DNA from: Rana temporaria
Lineage: Eukaryota > Chordata > Amphibia > Anura > Ranidae
Assembly (NCBI RefSeq): GCF_905171775.1
Contig: NC_053490.1
Span: forward strand, 155,564,469 to 155,628,468
DNA: 64,000 nt
Reading direction: 5' to 3'
Part shown: one piece after another, positions 47,296 through 58,029 of the stretch
How the letters are laid out: every line of letters begins with the position of its first letter
How positions within the stretch are numbered: position 1 is the first letter of the stretch
Notes under the pieces: model-generated
Told to the model about the DNA's origin: nothing
Database searches by the model: none
What the model saw: only the letters and a program-made list of their open reading frames with translations
Translations under genes and position numbers: made by a program

Positions 47296-48416
47296 CAGTA
47301 GGTGCACGCGATATTGTGTCAATCTCGCTCCCTTTCTCGGCGAGATTGAGCACCTACGAGCCCCATCGCGGGAGCCAGCGCCGAGCTAGCTTGCCGTGAT
47401 AGAGACAAAGCCGTCATAGAAGCGACGGGAGATCCGACTTGGATTCCCGCCAATTCTACACGTGTGCGGCGTTTGTTATGAATCCTGAGGGGGAAGTCCC
47501 CGCTGGATTTTAAATAAAAATCTGGCATGGGTTCCCCCCTCAGGAGCATACCGGGCCCTTAGGTCTGTTATGGGTTGTAAGGAGAGCCCCCCCTATGCCG
47601 AAAAAACGGCGTAGGGGGTCCCCCTACAATCCATACCAGACCCGTACCCACGTGGGTAGGTATCACATGGGTAGGTACCAGAGCATGATGGGATTGTGAG
47701 GTCTATATAAATCCGATGCAAGCCGCGCACCCGTCATTGCAGCGAGGAAAGGCGACGTGTCAACATCTCCATTCACTTAGGGTGGGGGGCCGGTATCTGG
47801 GGGCCCCCTTATTAAAGGGGGCTCCCAGATTCCGATAAGCCTCCCGCCCGCATACCCCGACAACCAACGGCCAGGGTTGTCGGGAAGGGGCCCTGTCCTC
47901 ATCAACATGGGGACAGGGTGCTCTGAGGTGGGGGGGCCGCAGTGCGCCCCCCTGCCCCAGAGCACCCAACCCCCCCATGTTGAGGGCATGCAGCCTGGGA
48001 CGGCTCAGGAGGGGGGTGCTCGCTCGTCCCCACTCCCTTCCTGGCCGGCCGGGTAGCGTGCTTTGGATACGGGTCTGGTATTGATTGTAGGGGGACCTCC
48101 TACGCCGTTTTTTTCGGCGTAGGGGGGCTCTCCTTACAACCCATAACAGACCTAAGGGCCCGGTATGCTCCTGAGGGGGGAACCCATGCCGGATTTTTAT
48201 TTAAAATCCGGCGGGGACCTCCCCCTCAGGATTCATAACAAACACTGCACACGTGTAGAATTGGCGGGAATCCAAGTCGGATCTCCCGTCGCTTCTATGA
48301 CGCGCTTGCTGGGATGTGCTGTCACTATTCCAGTGAGTGCGAGATCTCGGCACCATGTCGCCGAGAATCAGCGCGATGCTGTCGTGCTAAAAACACAATA
48401 TCACAAACACCTACTG
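47296..48416. mobile_element. Inverted-repeat element in a TA target
   Basis: Ends CAGTAGGTGCACGCG and inverse (CACCTACTG), flanked by TA at 47294-47295 and 48417-48418. Arms of about 250 bp (around 47400-47650 and 48066-48310) are inverted copies; the middle (47650-48060) is GC-rich. The host sequence resumes in phase (GATATGTA-TTCTTCTACAT), proving insertion into the TTAA element. Open frames in the arms are mirror artefacts. Confidence 0.85.
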
Positions 48417-49096
48417 TATTCTTCTACATATTTGTGGTAAAAAATCGCAATAAGCGTATATTAATTGGTTTGCACAAAAAGTTATAGCATCTACAAAATA
48501 GGGCATAGTTGTATTGCATTTTTATTTATTTTTTACTAGTAATGGCAGCAAACTGCGATTTTTTTATTTATTTTTTTATTATTATTGTGACTGTGACATT
48601 GCGACGGACATATCGGACACTTTTGACACATTTTTGGGACCACTCACATTTATACAATGATTAGAGCTATAAAACTGCACTGATTACTGTGTAAATGTAA
48701 CTGGCAGGGAAGGGGTTAACACTAGGGAGCGATGAAGGGGTTAAATATGTTCCCTAGTGAGTGATTCTAACTGAAGGGGGAGGGGACTCACAAGGGGAGG
48801 AGACCGATCTGTGTTCCTCTGTACTGGGAACACACATCAGTTTCCTCACCTCTGACAGGACCTGGAACTGTGTGTTTACACACACAGATCCACGGTCCTG
48901 CCGTGATCATGGGAAATCGCGGGTGCCTGGTGGACATCGCGGTCACCGAGCACGCGCATCGGGGGCCCAAGCAATGCTGCACATTAGACACCGCCGCAAT
49001 GGCTGGGAAGCCCAGGACATCATATGACGTCCACCCAGGATGGGAGATCCCATCTGTGAATGCCATATGACTATGGGCGGGTAGGGAAGTGGTTAA

Positions 49097-50724
49097 AGAA
49101 TGAACATAAATAATTACCGCTTTATAGTCACCTAAATAAAAAAATAAAATGCATGAAAAGAACAACATACAACAAATAGGTAACCTGAATGTTTAATGCA
49201 TGTAACTTTACAGAATAGCAGACATTACTATGTAATAATCATTCATAACTGCATTTGTTAGCAAAAGAAGGAAAAAACAATAATACTAATTGCAATATAC
49301 ATCAATAGATGCACATGAGGCAGAGCACATCTCACATAAAAAAAATTCTTTCACATACATGGATCATGGTTACAGTGCAGTGCTATATAATAACTTAGTA
49401 GAAATTGGCATTTGCATATACGCGGAACCACTAATTGGCGCTGATTTTGCATTTACTAATGTTTGTTCGCCGCTAGTAGCACTCTTTTCATTCGCAAATG
49501 TTGAATTTTGAATTGCCTAAAATGGGAGCTATTATTTGCAATAGTGCCCAGTACTTCCTGGAGCTATAGTAAATGACCCCCAATGTGTAGTATTAAAATA
49601 AAAATTTGCTTTTTTTAAAAAGGAAGAAAAACTACTCACTCACATTTTGGAAGCCCATAGCAGCTATCCACTGAAATGGAAAATGTTTGAGATTAAAAGG
49701 AAACTGCACATTAGACAGCAACTTTGAAATTGAGGCCAAGAACTATTTGAAGAAAAAACTGTAAAGGGATTGTAACTCTTAAAGGCCCATAACAAGGTCA
49801 AAGGCAGGAAACATAAAAAGAGCGTGCACTTGATGATGATGATGATGATGATGATTGATTGTGTAATTTTGTCTCCTGAATCAAGTTAAAGAAAAAACGT
49901 AAGTAAACATTGGTACAAATTAAAATAAGATTCCTCTTTGACCAAGTTTGTCAAAGATACACTCCAAAAAATATTTATAGGAGGTCTAAGTCCTTAAGAG
50001 ATTTTTTAGTTAAGAGTGAATGCAATATGTCACTACAAAGATACCCATACATGTCAGAAATGGATTATCAATAGATAGATACCTACCTAGTTGGATTTGA
50101 CACTATATACTTACTGTAACTACAGGATTGTAATTCCATATACTATACATACCATCCATCACTTACCTGGTGCTTTGCCTAATGTCAGAAACTTCTAGAC
50201 ACTTTTAAAAAGAACAATATATAGAGAAATGGATTTAAACTGTAAATTGTTTCTCCATGTAGAACTGAGGCATTTGATTTACGTTTAGCACCATCAACAG
50301 TCAATGGTACACCAGGGAAAGTGCAATTCAGCGTTTAAATGTTTTTAACAGTTTTTAGTCTGTTCTTTTAATTGTATGTTTTCTTTACAATTGCTTTTCT
50401 TATTTCTTTGTGTTATGTTCGTAACCATTTTTTGATTTTAAGTTATTTTTATAATTACATTTTTTTTCAATATGCTCCCATTACATCCATAAATGCAGAA
50501 TACTTAAACTTCAGTATATATGTACAATTGTTATTAACAAGCCTGGTCTACTATGGAACAAATGCTACACCATTCAAGCAAGCTAAGGTGAGGTGTTTCC
50601 AAAATAAAAAATGTGATGTTCTCAAATGTTTCTGGGTCTATCAAATATTGGATATTTTAATTATACATACTAAAGAGAATTTTATAAAAAAAAAGGTGTG
50701 CACGTGTCACATTTTTAGAAACTG
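49097..50724. other. AT-rich spacer
   Basis: Contains a (GAT)n run at 49831-49856 and an isolated MITE right end at 49564-49581. The 132-residue frame at 50372-50770 is AT-driven, has no recognised domain, and runs into the next MITE, so I do not call it a gene. Confidence 0.5.
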
Positions 50725-50727
50725 TTA

Positions 50728-51147
50728 TGCCGCGTACACACGATCGGTCAAACCGATGAGAACGGTCTGATGGACCTTTTTTATCGGACCAAATCGATCG
50801 TGTGTAGGCCCCATCGGTTATTTATCCATAGGTTAAAAAAATTCAATCTTGTTTTAAATTTAACCGATGGATACCTAACCGATAGAAAAAAAACGATCGT
50901 TTGTAGGCACGTCCATCGGTTAAAAATCCACGCATGCTCAGAATCAAGTCGACGCATGCTTGGAAGCATTGAACTTCATTTTTTTCAGCACGTCGTTGTG
51001 TTTTACGTCACCACGTTCTGACACGATCGTTTTTTTAACTGATGGTGTGTAGGCACGACTGACCATCAGTCAGCTTCATCGGTTTACCGATGAAAACCGG
51101 TCCATCAGACCATTTTCATCAGATGGACCGATCGTGTGTACAGGGCT
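50728..51147. mobile_element. GTACACACG-family MITE, complete
   Basis: TGCCGCGTACACACG ... CGTGTGTACAGGGCT, TSD TTA at 50725-50727 and 51148-51150. Same subfamily as 949-1142. Confidence 0.87.
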
Positions 51148-51533
51148 TTAGGAAACACAGGTGGTCCTGGGATCCAAGTATAACAGTTTAATCAAGATGT
51201 ATTATTTTACTTTAGTAGATGAAGTCCAGTGTGTCAACATAACAGTGATTCATGGCTTATCAGAGGGCCCAGTGTGAGGTTTAAATCAGACAAATAAAGC
51301 TACAGTACAAATCATGCTTCCTTTCGCTACCCCATCATAAATGGCCATAGATGGATAGCATTTCAAACACAAATTCTAGATTTTGTTTTCCAACCTGCTC
51401 TTTCAACGTTCCTTGTCATGTGGTCAAAAATTAACGTTGATTTGACCTACTAATGATTAGAAAAACAAACAATCTTTCTAAGGCCCCTTTCACATTGAGG
51501 AGTTATTGAGGCGTTTTTGCGCTAAATTTGCGC

Positions 51534-51540
51534 TATAAAA
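51534..51540 (+). promoter_or_regulatory. Possible TATA box of the MADF gene
   Basis: TATAAAA about 300 bp before the MADF start codon and 52 bp inside the Harbinger left end. Position only; no other promoter evidence. Confidence 0.25.
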
Positions 51541-51843
51541 ACACAAAAAAAACACCTCTCATGTATCTCAGTGTAACCTTTCACACTGAGGCGTTGCGCT
51601 GGCTGGGCGTTGAAAAAAGTCTGACAAACAGCATTTTTGAAGCATCTTTTGGGCGCAGAAAATAGCGCTGTAAAAACGCCTATCCCCATAGAAATGAATG
51701 GGTACAACTTTAAAACCACAGTAATAGCGCTGTAATACCGCCCATAACCTGTGTGGAGGTCACATGATCGCACTAGAGTGAAGTATGCTGGGATACCAGG
51801 AAATCCGATTGAGAAGGGGAGAGGAGAAACAGAAAGTGTCATC

Positions 51844-52064
51844 ATGCAGGAAAGCAGCAGTAGACAAATGCAGCCAACACCTGCAGAAGTGAGAGAAGAA
51901 AGAGGCTCAGAACCAGAGGAATTTATAGAATCCATGAGAAATCACCCTGAACTATGGGACAAGCAGCATGAATGGTTTTTTTAACCGTTTAAAAAAAAGT
52001 GCAGCTTGGAATTCTGTGGCCCTAGTCCACATTCCTAATTGGACTAACCTTTCCCAAAAACATC
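51844..52064 (+). pseudogene. MADF gene exon 1, first part
   Basis: Reads MQESSSRQMQ... to EEFIESMRNHPELWDKQH, then a stop caused by one extra base in a T run (51975-51981). The following frame SAAWNSVALVHIPNWTNL continues the MADF domain up to the ACATC target of the retrotransposon. Confidence 0.72.
52060..52064. repeat. Target-site duplication ACATC, left
   Basis: Identical to 58025-58029. Confidence 0.95.
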
Positions 52065-52867
52065 TGTCATGAAGATCCTGCCAGAAACAGGCGACTTAGA
52101 TTTTGCGGTTCCCGATCGCGGCTACGATCACGCATGCGTGTGCATGCACGGGTGCACACGCCTATTGGAGCCAGGCGGGGTATTTAAGCCGGCCCCTCAC
52201 ACACCATCCCTGCTGTCTGCTCTACAGCGTTGAGTACCTGAAACCTGATCTGAGACTTACCTGTGAAAGACCCCGGCTTACCTGTGACTATTCCAGCCAT
52301 CCGCCTGCACCTGATCCTTGGCCTGTTCTGACTACCCTTCTGCCTGCACCTCTGTACCTCGCTGTCCGCCCCGATATCTGACCCGGCTTGTCTGACCTTC
52401 TGTGCTGATCCAGTCAGCTCCAGTCTGCTGAAAGATTCCAGTTTGTCCTAGTTCCAGTCCAGCTGAACGATTCCAGTTTGTCCTAGTTCCAGTCCAGTTG
52501 CTGAGCTGATCCGGTCTGCTAAGCTGATCCAGTCTATTGGACCTATCCTCTCTGCTGAGCTGATCCTGTCTGGTGTGGGTTTCCAGTCTGCTAAGCTGAT
52601 CCAGTCCATTGGACCTTTCCTGTCTGCTAAGCTGATCCAGTCTATTGGACCTATCCTCTCTGCTGAGCTGATCCAGTTCCGGTATTCCAGTTCCTGTAAG
52701 GAAGCTTCTACTAGACTGACCCACTGCCTCTTCCTGTTGATCCTGCCAGGCACCCGTGCCCCTCCTTACTCCTGTGCCTTCTGTTATCCTACCAGGGGGC
52801 CACGAGTGGGAGCTGTAAGGGAGGCCGACCTCTGCAATTCGGGCTCATCACCATCAGGTACGTGACA
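52065..52867 (+). repeat. 5' LTR
   Basis: TGTCATGAAG ... TACGTGACA. U3 contains TATTTAA at 52181. Downstream, imperfect tandem units of GCTGATCCAGTCTATTGGAC and two copies of GATTCCAGTTTGTCC fill R/U5. Small frames inside the LTR are not genes. Confidence 0.97.
52181..52187 (+). promoter_or_regulatory. LTR TATA box
   Basis: TATTTAA in GGGGTATTTAAGCC. Transcription would start about 30 bp downstream, near 52211-52212, which coincides with the segment complementary to the primer-binding site. The same box occurs in the 3' LTR at 57338. Confidence 0.7.
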
Positions 52868-52869
52868 GT

Positions 52870-52879
52870 AGCAGACAGC
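52870..52879 (+). promoter_or_regulatory. Primer-binding site, self-priming type
   Basis: AGCAGACAGC, two bases after the 5' LTR, is the exact complement of GCTGTCTGCT at 52212-52221, the predicted first bases of the RNA. The Tf1/sushi group is known to prime reverse transcription with the 5' end of its own RNA instead of a tRNA. Confidence 0.75.
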
Positions 52880-52880
52880 C

Positions 52881-55800
52881 ATGTCTGAGCCCGAGCAGAG
52901 AGTCTCCCCTATGGAAGAACTGTGTCAGCACCTGGCTGGTTTAACTGAAGCAGTTAAGAATCTTCAGCACGGCTACACCCAGCTAGAAGAACGGGTGCTG
53001 GTTCTGTCCAACCCCACTGGAGCCCAGGGATCTTCCCACGCATCCACCTCTTCTGCTGGGACAGGATCGACACCAACTGTGGTGATGCTTCCTCCGGAAC
53101 CCAGGGTCCCCACACCTGAAAAGTTCTCTGGAAATCGAAGTAGCTTCAGGGCCTTTCGTAATTCCTGTGAGCTGTATTTTGCCCTTCAGCCACGAACCTT
53201 CTCTCTGGAAGTCACCAAAGTGGGCTTTGTGATCTCACTACTTACTGGAGAACCCCAAACCTGGGCCCACCGCCTCCTAGAACGAAAGGATGAGTCCGTG
53301 ACCAACCTTACCACCTTCTTCGACGCTATGGCACAGCTTTACGAAGACCCCCAGCTTTCAGCAACTGCAGAAGCTGCTTTACGCACCCTTCAGCAGGGTC
53401 GCAGGGCAGCAGAGGACTATGTCGCTGAGTTTAGGCGGTGGAGCGCAGATACAGACTGGAACGACGCTGCTCTTCGTTACCAGTTCCGCATGGGACTATC
53501 AGATCCTCTAAAAGATGAACTGGCTAGAGTTGGGGTTCCACAGACTTTGAATGCGCTGATCGATTTAGCCATACAAATCGATCGACGCCTAAGAGAGCGA
53601 AGGGCTGAGAGAGCTACGGGGTTTTCTCGTCCAACCTGGATGCTTCCCAAGGCCCCAAGTCATCTACACCCAGTACCCATTGCATCACCAGCCCCTACAG
53701 CTGACACACCTGAGCCCATGCAGCTGGGCGTCCTTCGCCCTTCCCTTACTCCTGAAGAGCGTCAACGACGTCGTGTAAATAATCTGTGTCTGTACTGCGG
53801 TGGACCCAGCCACTATGTCAGGAACTGTCCTCTAAAGCTCCGTAAGTGTCTCTCCATGTCTCCTAGCCATACAGACTTTATTACCCAGCCTGCATCTCAC
53901 CTTGCCCTTTCTGTATCGTTCCAGCTTCCAGGAAAGACTCTGCTAACACCTGCCATTATTGACTCCGGGGCCTGTAGCTGTTTCATGGACTCATCTTTTG
54001 CTGCTAAACACCAAATTCCTCTCCTTCCCAAGACCCATGGACTTTCTGTTCATTTGGCTGACGGGTCTGCTATCAAATCAGGCCCTGTAGTTCTAGAGAC
54101 TGCTCCGATACTTGCCGTTATCTCCAGTTCCCACCATGAACTTTTACGTATGGACATAATCTCCTCCCCAATATTTCCTGTAATCCTTGGCATGCCCTGG
54201 CTACAAGTCCACAACCCTGCCATCAACTGGGCCACAGGGGAGGTTACCTTTTCTTCACCGTACTGCCAGCAATTCTGTGGGCCCCAAGATCCTCATGGGC
54301 CATCTACCTTACTATGCCTGGAATCTGAAGCCGAAATACGCCAGTCTATTCCCGAAGTCTACCATGATTTTCTGGACGTATTCAGTAAACAAAGGGCAGA
54401 GGCTCTACCACCCCATCGAGCCTACGACTGTCCTATTGAGCTGCTTCCTGGGGCCGAAATCCCTTTTGGTAGGATTTTCCCCTTGACAGAGGTAGAACAA
54501 GGGGCATTGAAGGAATACATAGATGAAAACCTAAAGAAGGGGTTTATTCGCCCGTCCACATCTCCAGCAGGCGCAGGCATCTTCTTTGTCGAGAAAAAGG
54601 ACCATACCCTTCGACCTTGTGTCGACTACAGGGAATTAAACAAAATCACTGTGAAGAACCGTTATCCTCTTCCCCTGGTGCCAGAGTTATTCCAGAGACT
54701 GGGGGCCGCCACGGTTTTCACCAAACTTGACCTCCGTGGCGCCTATAATCTAGTCCGCATCAGGGATGGGGACGAGTGGAAGACGGCCTTCCGTTCTCGA
54801 TTCGGGCACTTTGAGTACTTGGTGATGCCCTTCGGATTGTGCAACGCACCTGCTACTTTTCAGTATTTTATCAACGATGTCCTCCGAGACTTTTTGGACT
54901 TATTTGTTATCGTCTACCTGGACGATATTCTAATCTTTTCTTCTTCCCTTGAATTCCACCGCAGGCATGTCAGAAGCGTACTGGGCCGTCTTCGTCAACA
55001 TGGTTTATACGCAAAAGCTGAAAAGTGCGAATTTGAACAGGAAAGTATACCATTTCTGGGGTTAATCATCTCCAGTGAAGGCATCAAGATGGACCCCCAG
55101 AAGATTTCTGCAATCCTGGACTGGCCAGTCCCAGCAGACAAAAAGGGAATCCAACGTTTCGTTGGTTTCGCCAACTTCTACCGCAAGTTTATCAAAGGCT
55201 TCTCGGCCATCATTGCACCAATCACCCAATTGACCAAACAGGGAACCCGCTTCCATTGGTCCCCTGAGGCCCAAGGAGCCTTTGAGGCCCTTAAGGAACT
55301 CTTTACCTCTGCTCCTGTTTTGGGACACCCAGATTCCTCTCTACCATTTGTCCTTGAGGTAGACGCGTCTGAAATTGCCGTAGGAGCAATACTTTCCCAA
55401 AGACAAGGAACCAAGGCCCAACTTCATCCAGTAGCCTTTTTCTCACGTAAACTCTCAACAGCAGAGAAGAACTATGATGTAGGGGATCGGGAATTATTGG
55501 CAATAAAATCTGCACTGGAAGAGTGGCGCTACCTGCTGGAAGGAGCTGCCCATCCAATCTTAATATTTACCGACCACAAGAACCTGGAATATCTGAGGTC
55601 TGCAAAGCGGTTGAGGCCACGCCAAGCCAGATGGGCGCTCTTTTTCTCCAGATTTTCCTTCCATGTCACGTATCGGCCAGGTTCCAAAAATACTAAACCT
55701 GATGCCCTGTCCCGGATGTTTCACAAGTCAAAAGAAATTGCTACCCCGGATACCATCCTTGCCCCTGGCAACTTTCTTCTTCTTCAGGAAAATCTGCTTT

Positions 55801-56936
55801 CCCGAATTAAGCAAGCTTCCACAGGGCAGACACCTCCTTCTGAATCAGGACTGCAGTTCAAGGATGGGGTATTTTGGCACGAAGACAAGATCTACACTCC
55901 CGAAAGCCTACGAGTATCTGTCTTGGAACTTTGCCATGACCATGCATTAGCCGGGCATTTTGGCGTAACCAAAACCACCGATTTGGTACAGCGTACCTTT
56001 TGGTGGCCTCAGTTACGGGTAGATTGTAAGAAGTATGTTGAATCCTGCACTACTTGTATCAGAAACAAGACCCATATAACCAAGGCTTGGGGTCTTCTAA
56101 AGCCCTTGTCTGTCCCAGATAGACCATGGAGAATGTTATCCATAGACTTTATCGTTGAATTACCTCCGGCAGAAGATCATACCACTATCTTCGTGGTAGT
56201 TGATCGTCTGTCAAAGATGGCACATTTTATTCCAATGAAAGGCACTCCCTCAGCTTCTGAAACAGCGCAGGCATTCATTAAGGAAATCATCAGACTCCAT
56301 GGGGTACCAGCTAACATCGTCTCAGATCGGGGGGTGCAATTTACCTCCCGATTCTGGAGGTCCCTCTGTAAGGCCCTGGACATTGAACTGTCCTTTTCCT
56401 CCGCTTATCATCCCCAGACCAATGGGCAAACTGAGAGGACGAATCAGACTCTCGAACAGTATCTACGCTGTTTTTCCTCTTTTGCACAAGATGATTGGAT
56501 TTCTCTGCTTCCCTTGGCCGAATTCGCCTACAATAACTCCATCCACTCCGCTACCAAACAAACCCCCTTTTTCGCCAATTTTGGCTTCCATCCCTCATTT
56601 CTGCCCAATTCACTTCCTGAATGTACAGTACCAGCGGTCCAGGAGAAAATTAATTTCTTCTCTACCAATAACCAGCTTTTGCAGGAAACTATGACCAAGA
56701 CTCAGGAACACAACAAAACAACCTTTGACAGGAAGAGACGAGGTGAATTAATATTGTCTCCTGGTGACCTGGTGTGGTTATCCACAACTAATTTGAGGAT
56801 GGCATGTCCTTCGAAGAAGCTGGGTCCCAAATTTTTAGGGCCATTTCCGGTTAGGAGGAGAATCAACGAAGTAGCCTACGAATTAGAACTCCCAGATTCA
56901 TTAAGGGTCCATCCTGTATTTCACGTATCGCTGTAA
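52881..56936 (+). CDS. gag-pol: Gag-Pol polyprotein of the chromovirus
   Basis: One frame of 1,351 residues, starting 13 bp after the 5' LTR; the first ATG is used. Gag (capsid-like, about 60-260) ends with a CX2CX4HX4C zinc knuckle (C303, C306, H311, C316). Protease has DSG at 361-363. Reverse transcriptase has D617 and the YLDD box at 679-682. RNase H has D828 and D898. Integrase has the HHCC zinc site (H1021, H1026, C1056, C1059), the DDE triad D1089, D1149, E1185 (35 residues between the last two), and a GPF module near the end. All catalytic residues seen are intact. Gag and Pol are fused without a shift, as in Tf1/sushi elements. The frame stops at TAA 56934-56936, before the chromodomain, which lies in the same frame. 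Confidence 0.97.
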   Translation: MSEPEQRVSPMEELCQHLAGLTEAVKNLQHGYTQLEERVLVLSNPTGAQGSSHASTSSAGTGSTPTVVMLPPEPRVPTPEKFSGNRSSFRAFRNSCELYFALQPRTFSLEVTKVGFVISLLTGEPQTWAHRLLERKDESVTNLTTFFDAMAQLYEDPQLSATAEAALRTLQQGRRAAEDYVAEFRRWSADTDWNDAALRYQFRMGLSDPLKDELARVGVPQTLNALIDLAIQIDRRLRERRAERATGFSRPTWMLPKAPSHLHPVPIASPAPTADTPEPMQLGVLRPSLTPEERQRRRVNNLCLYCGGPSHYVRNCPLKLRKCLSMSPSHTDFITQPASHLALSVSFQLPGKTLLTPAIIDSGACSCFMDSSFAAKHQIPLLPKTHGLSVHLADGSAIKSGPVVLETAPILAVISSSHHELLRMDIISSPIFPVILGMPWLQVHNPAINWATGEVTFSSPYCQQFCGPQDPHGPSTLLCLESEAEIRQSIPEVYHDFLDVFSKQRAEALPPHRAYDCPIELLPGAEIPFGRIFPLTEVEQGALKEYIDENLKKGFIRPSTSPAGAGIFFVEKKDHTLRPCVDYRELNKITVKNRYPLPLVPELFQRLGAATVFTKLDLRGAYNLVRIRDGDEWKTAFRSRFGHFEYLVMPFGLCNAPATFQYFINDVLRDFLDLFVIVYLDDILIFSSSLEFHRRHVRSVLGRLRQHGLYAKAEKCEFEQESIPFLGLIISSEGIKMDPQKISAILDWPVPADKKGIQRFVGFANFYRKFIKGFSAIIAPITQLTKQGTRFHWSPEAQGAFEALKELFTSAPVLGHPDSSLPFVLEVDASEIAVGAILSQRQGTKAQLHPVAFFSRKLSTAEKNYDVGDRELLAIKSALEEWRYLLEGAAHPILIFTDHKNLEYLRSAKRLRPRQARWALFFSRFSFHVTYRPGSKNTKPDALSRMFHKSKEIATPDTILAPGNFLLLQENLLSRIKQASTGQTPPSESGLQFKDGVFWHEDKIYTPESLRVSVLELCHDHALAGHFGVTKTTDLVQRTFWWPQLRVDCKKYVESCTTCIRNKTHITKAWGLLKPLSVPDRPWRMLSIDFIVELPPAEDHTTIFVVVDRLSKMAHFIPMKGTPSASETAQAFIKEIIRLHGVPANIVSDRGVQFTSRFWRSLCKALDIELSFSSAYHPQTNGQTERTNQTLEQYLRCFSSFAQDDWISLLPLAEFAYNNSIHSATKQTPFFANFGFHPSFLPNSLPECTVPAVQEKINFFSTNNQLLQETMTKTQEHNKTTFDRKRRGELILSPGDLVWLSTTNLRMACPSKKLGPKFLGPFPVRRRINEVAYELELPDSLRVHPVFHVSL

Positions 56937-57344
56937 AAACCTTCTATTCCCAACCCTTTTCCAAATCGGAGTACTTCCCCCCCTGATCCTGTCATTGTAG
57001 ATGGAGAAGAGGAATTCGAAGTGGAGGCTATCCTGGACTACAGAAGGAGAAGGAACCAGAATCAGTTTTTGATAAAATGGAAGGGGTACGGACCTGAAGA
57101 AAATTCGTGGGAGCCCGAGAGGAACATCCACGCTAAGAGTCTGGTACGATCCTTTAAGAGATCTCACCCTGAGAAGTTTGCCAGAATGGGCATCCGGAGG
57201 CTGCCCCTTGGGGGGGGGCAATGTCATGAAGATCCTGCCAGAAACAGGCGACTTAGATTTTGCGGTTCCCGATCGCGGCTACGATCACGCATGCGTGTGC
57301 ATGCACGGGTGCACACGCCTATTGGAGCCAGGCGGGGTATTTAA
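56937..57344 (+). pseudogene. Chromodomain tail of Pol, after an in-frame stop
   Basis: Same frame as gag-pol, separated only by the TAA at 56934-56936. VEAILDYRRRRNQNQFL then IKWKGYGPEENSWEP (about 57018-57120) is a clear chromodomain, which in chromoviruses directs integrase to chromatin. The aromatic residues Y and W in the usual places are present. The frame runs past the polypurine tract into the 3' LTR and stops at 57342-57344. The stop may be a point mutation, readthrough, or a real shortening. Confidence 0.85.
57210..57221 (+). promoter_or_regulatory. Polypurine tract
   Basis: A run of nine G then CAA immediately before the 3' LTR (57222), the expected plus-strand primer position. 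Confidence 0.8.
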
Positions 57345-58024
57345 GCCGGCCCCTCACACACCATCCCTGCTGTCTGCTCTACAGCGTTGAGTACCTGAAA
57401 CCTGATCTGAGACTTACCTGTGAAAGACCCCGGCTTACCTGTGACTATTCCAGCCATCCGCCTGCACCTGATCCTTGGCCTGTTCTGACTACCCTTCTGC
57501 CTGCACCTCTGTACCTCGCTGTCCGCCCCGATATCTGACCCGGCTTGTCTGACCTTCTGTGCTGATCCAGTCAGCTCCAGTCTGCTGAAAGATTCCAGTT
57601 TGTCCTAGTTCCAGTCCAGCTGAACGATTCCAGTTTGTCCTAGTTCCAGTCCAGTTGCTGAGCTGATCCGGTCTGCTAAGCTGATCCAGTCTATTGGACC
57701 TATCCTCTCTGCTGAGCTGATCCTGTCTGGTGTGGGTTTCCAGTCTGCTAAGCTGATCCAGTCCATTGGACCTTTCCTGTCTGCTAAGCTGATCCAGTCT
57801 ATTGGACCTATCCTCTCTGCTGAGCTGATCCAGTTCCGGTATTCCAGTTCCTGTAAGGAAGCTTCTACTAGACTGACCCACTGCCTCTTCCTGTTGATCC
57901 TGCCAGGCACCCGTGCCCCTCCTTACTCCTGTGCCTTCTGTTATCCTACCAGGGGGCCACGAGTGGGAGCTGTAAGGGAGGCCGACCTCTGCAATTCGGG
58001 CTCATCACCATCAGGTACGTGACA
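57222..58024 (+). repeat. 3' LTR
   Basis: 803 bp. No difference from 52065-52867 was seen on reading; offset is exactly 5,157 bp throughout. Confidence 0.97.
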
Positions 58025-58029
58025 ACATC
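58025..58029. repeat. Target-site duplication ACATC, right
   Basis: Identical to 52060-52064; MADF exon 1 resumes directly after it. Confidence 0.95.

Larger units (their letters stand above)
46304..49092. mobile_element. TTAA-target MITE split by two other elements
   Basis: Left CCACTTCAGCCCCGG (flank TTTA), right GGGAAGTGG followed by TTAA (49093-49096). The family core is cut at 46541-47221 and again at 47296-48416. Removing both leaves about 980 bp, the normal size. Confidence 0.8.
52065..58024 (+). mobile_element. Full-length Ty3/gypsy chromovirus (Tf1/sushi-like)
   Basis: 5,960 bp with two 803-bp LTRs (TGTCA...TGACA) that appear identical by eye, a perfect 5-bp TSD, a primer-binding site, a polypurine tract and one gag-pol frame with a chromodomain at the end. 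Apparent LTR identity means a very recent insertion. The only visible lesion is an in-frame TAA before the chromodomain. Inserted in the Harbinger MADF exon 1. Confidence 0.97.

Noticed and set aside
50372..50770. 132-residue plus-strand frame
   Set aside because: AT-rich unique DNA with no recognisable domain and an end inside a MITE.
52103..52865. Four open frames in the 5' LTR, repeated in the 3' LTR
   Set aside because: They read the tandem GCTGATCCAGTC units in the LTR; duplicated only because the LTR is duplicated.
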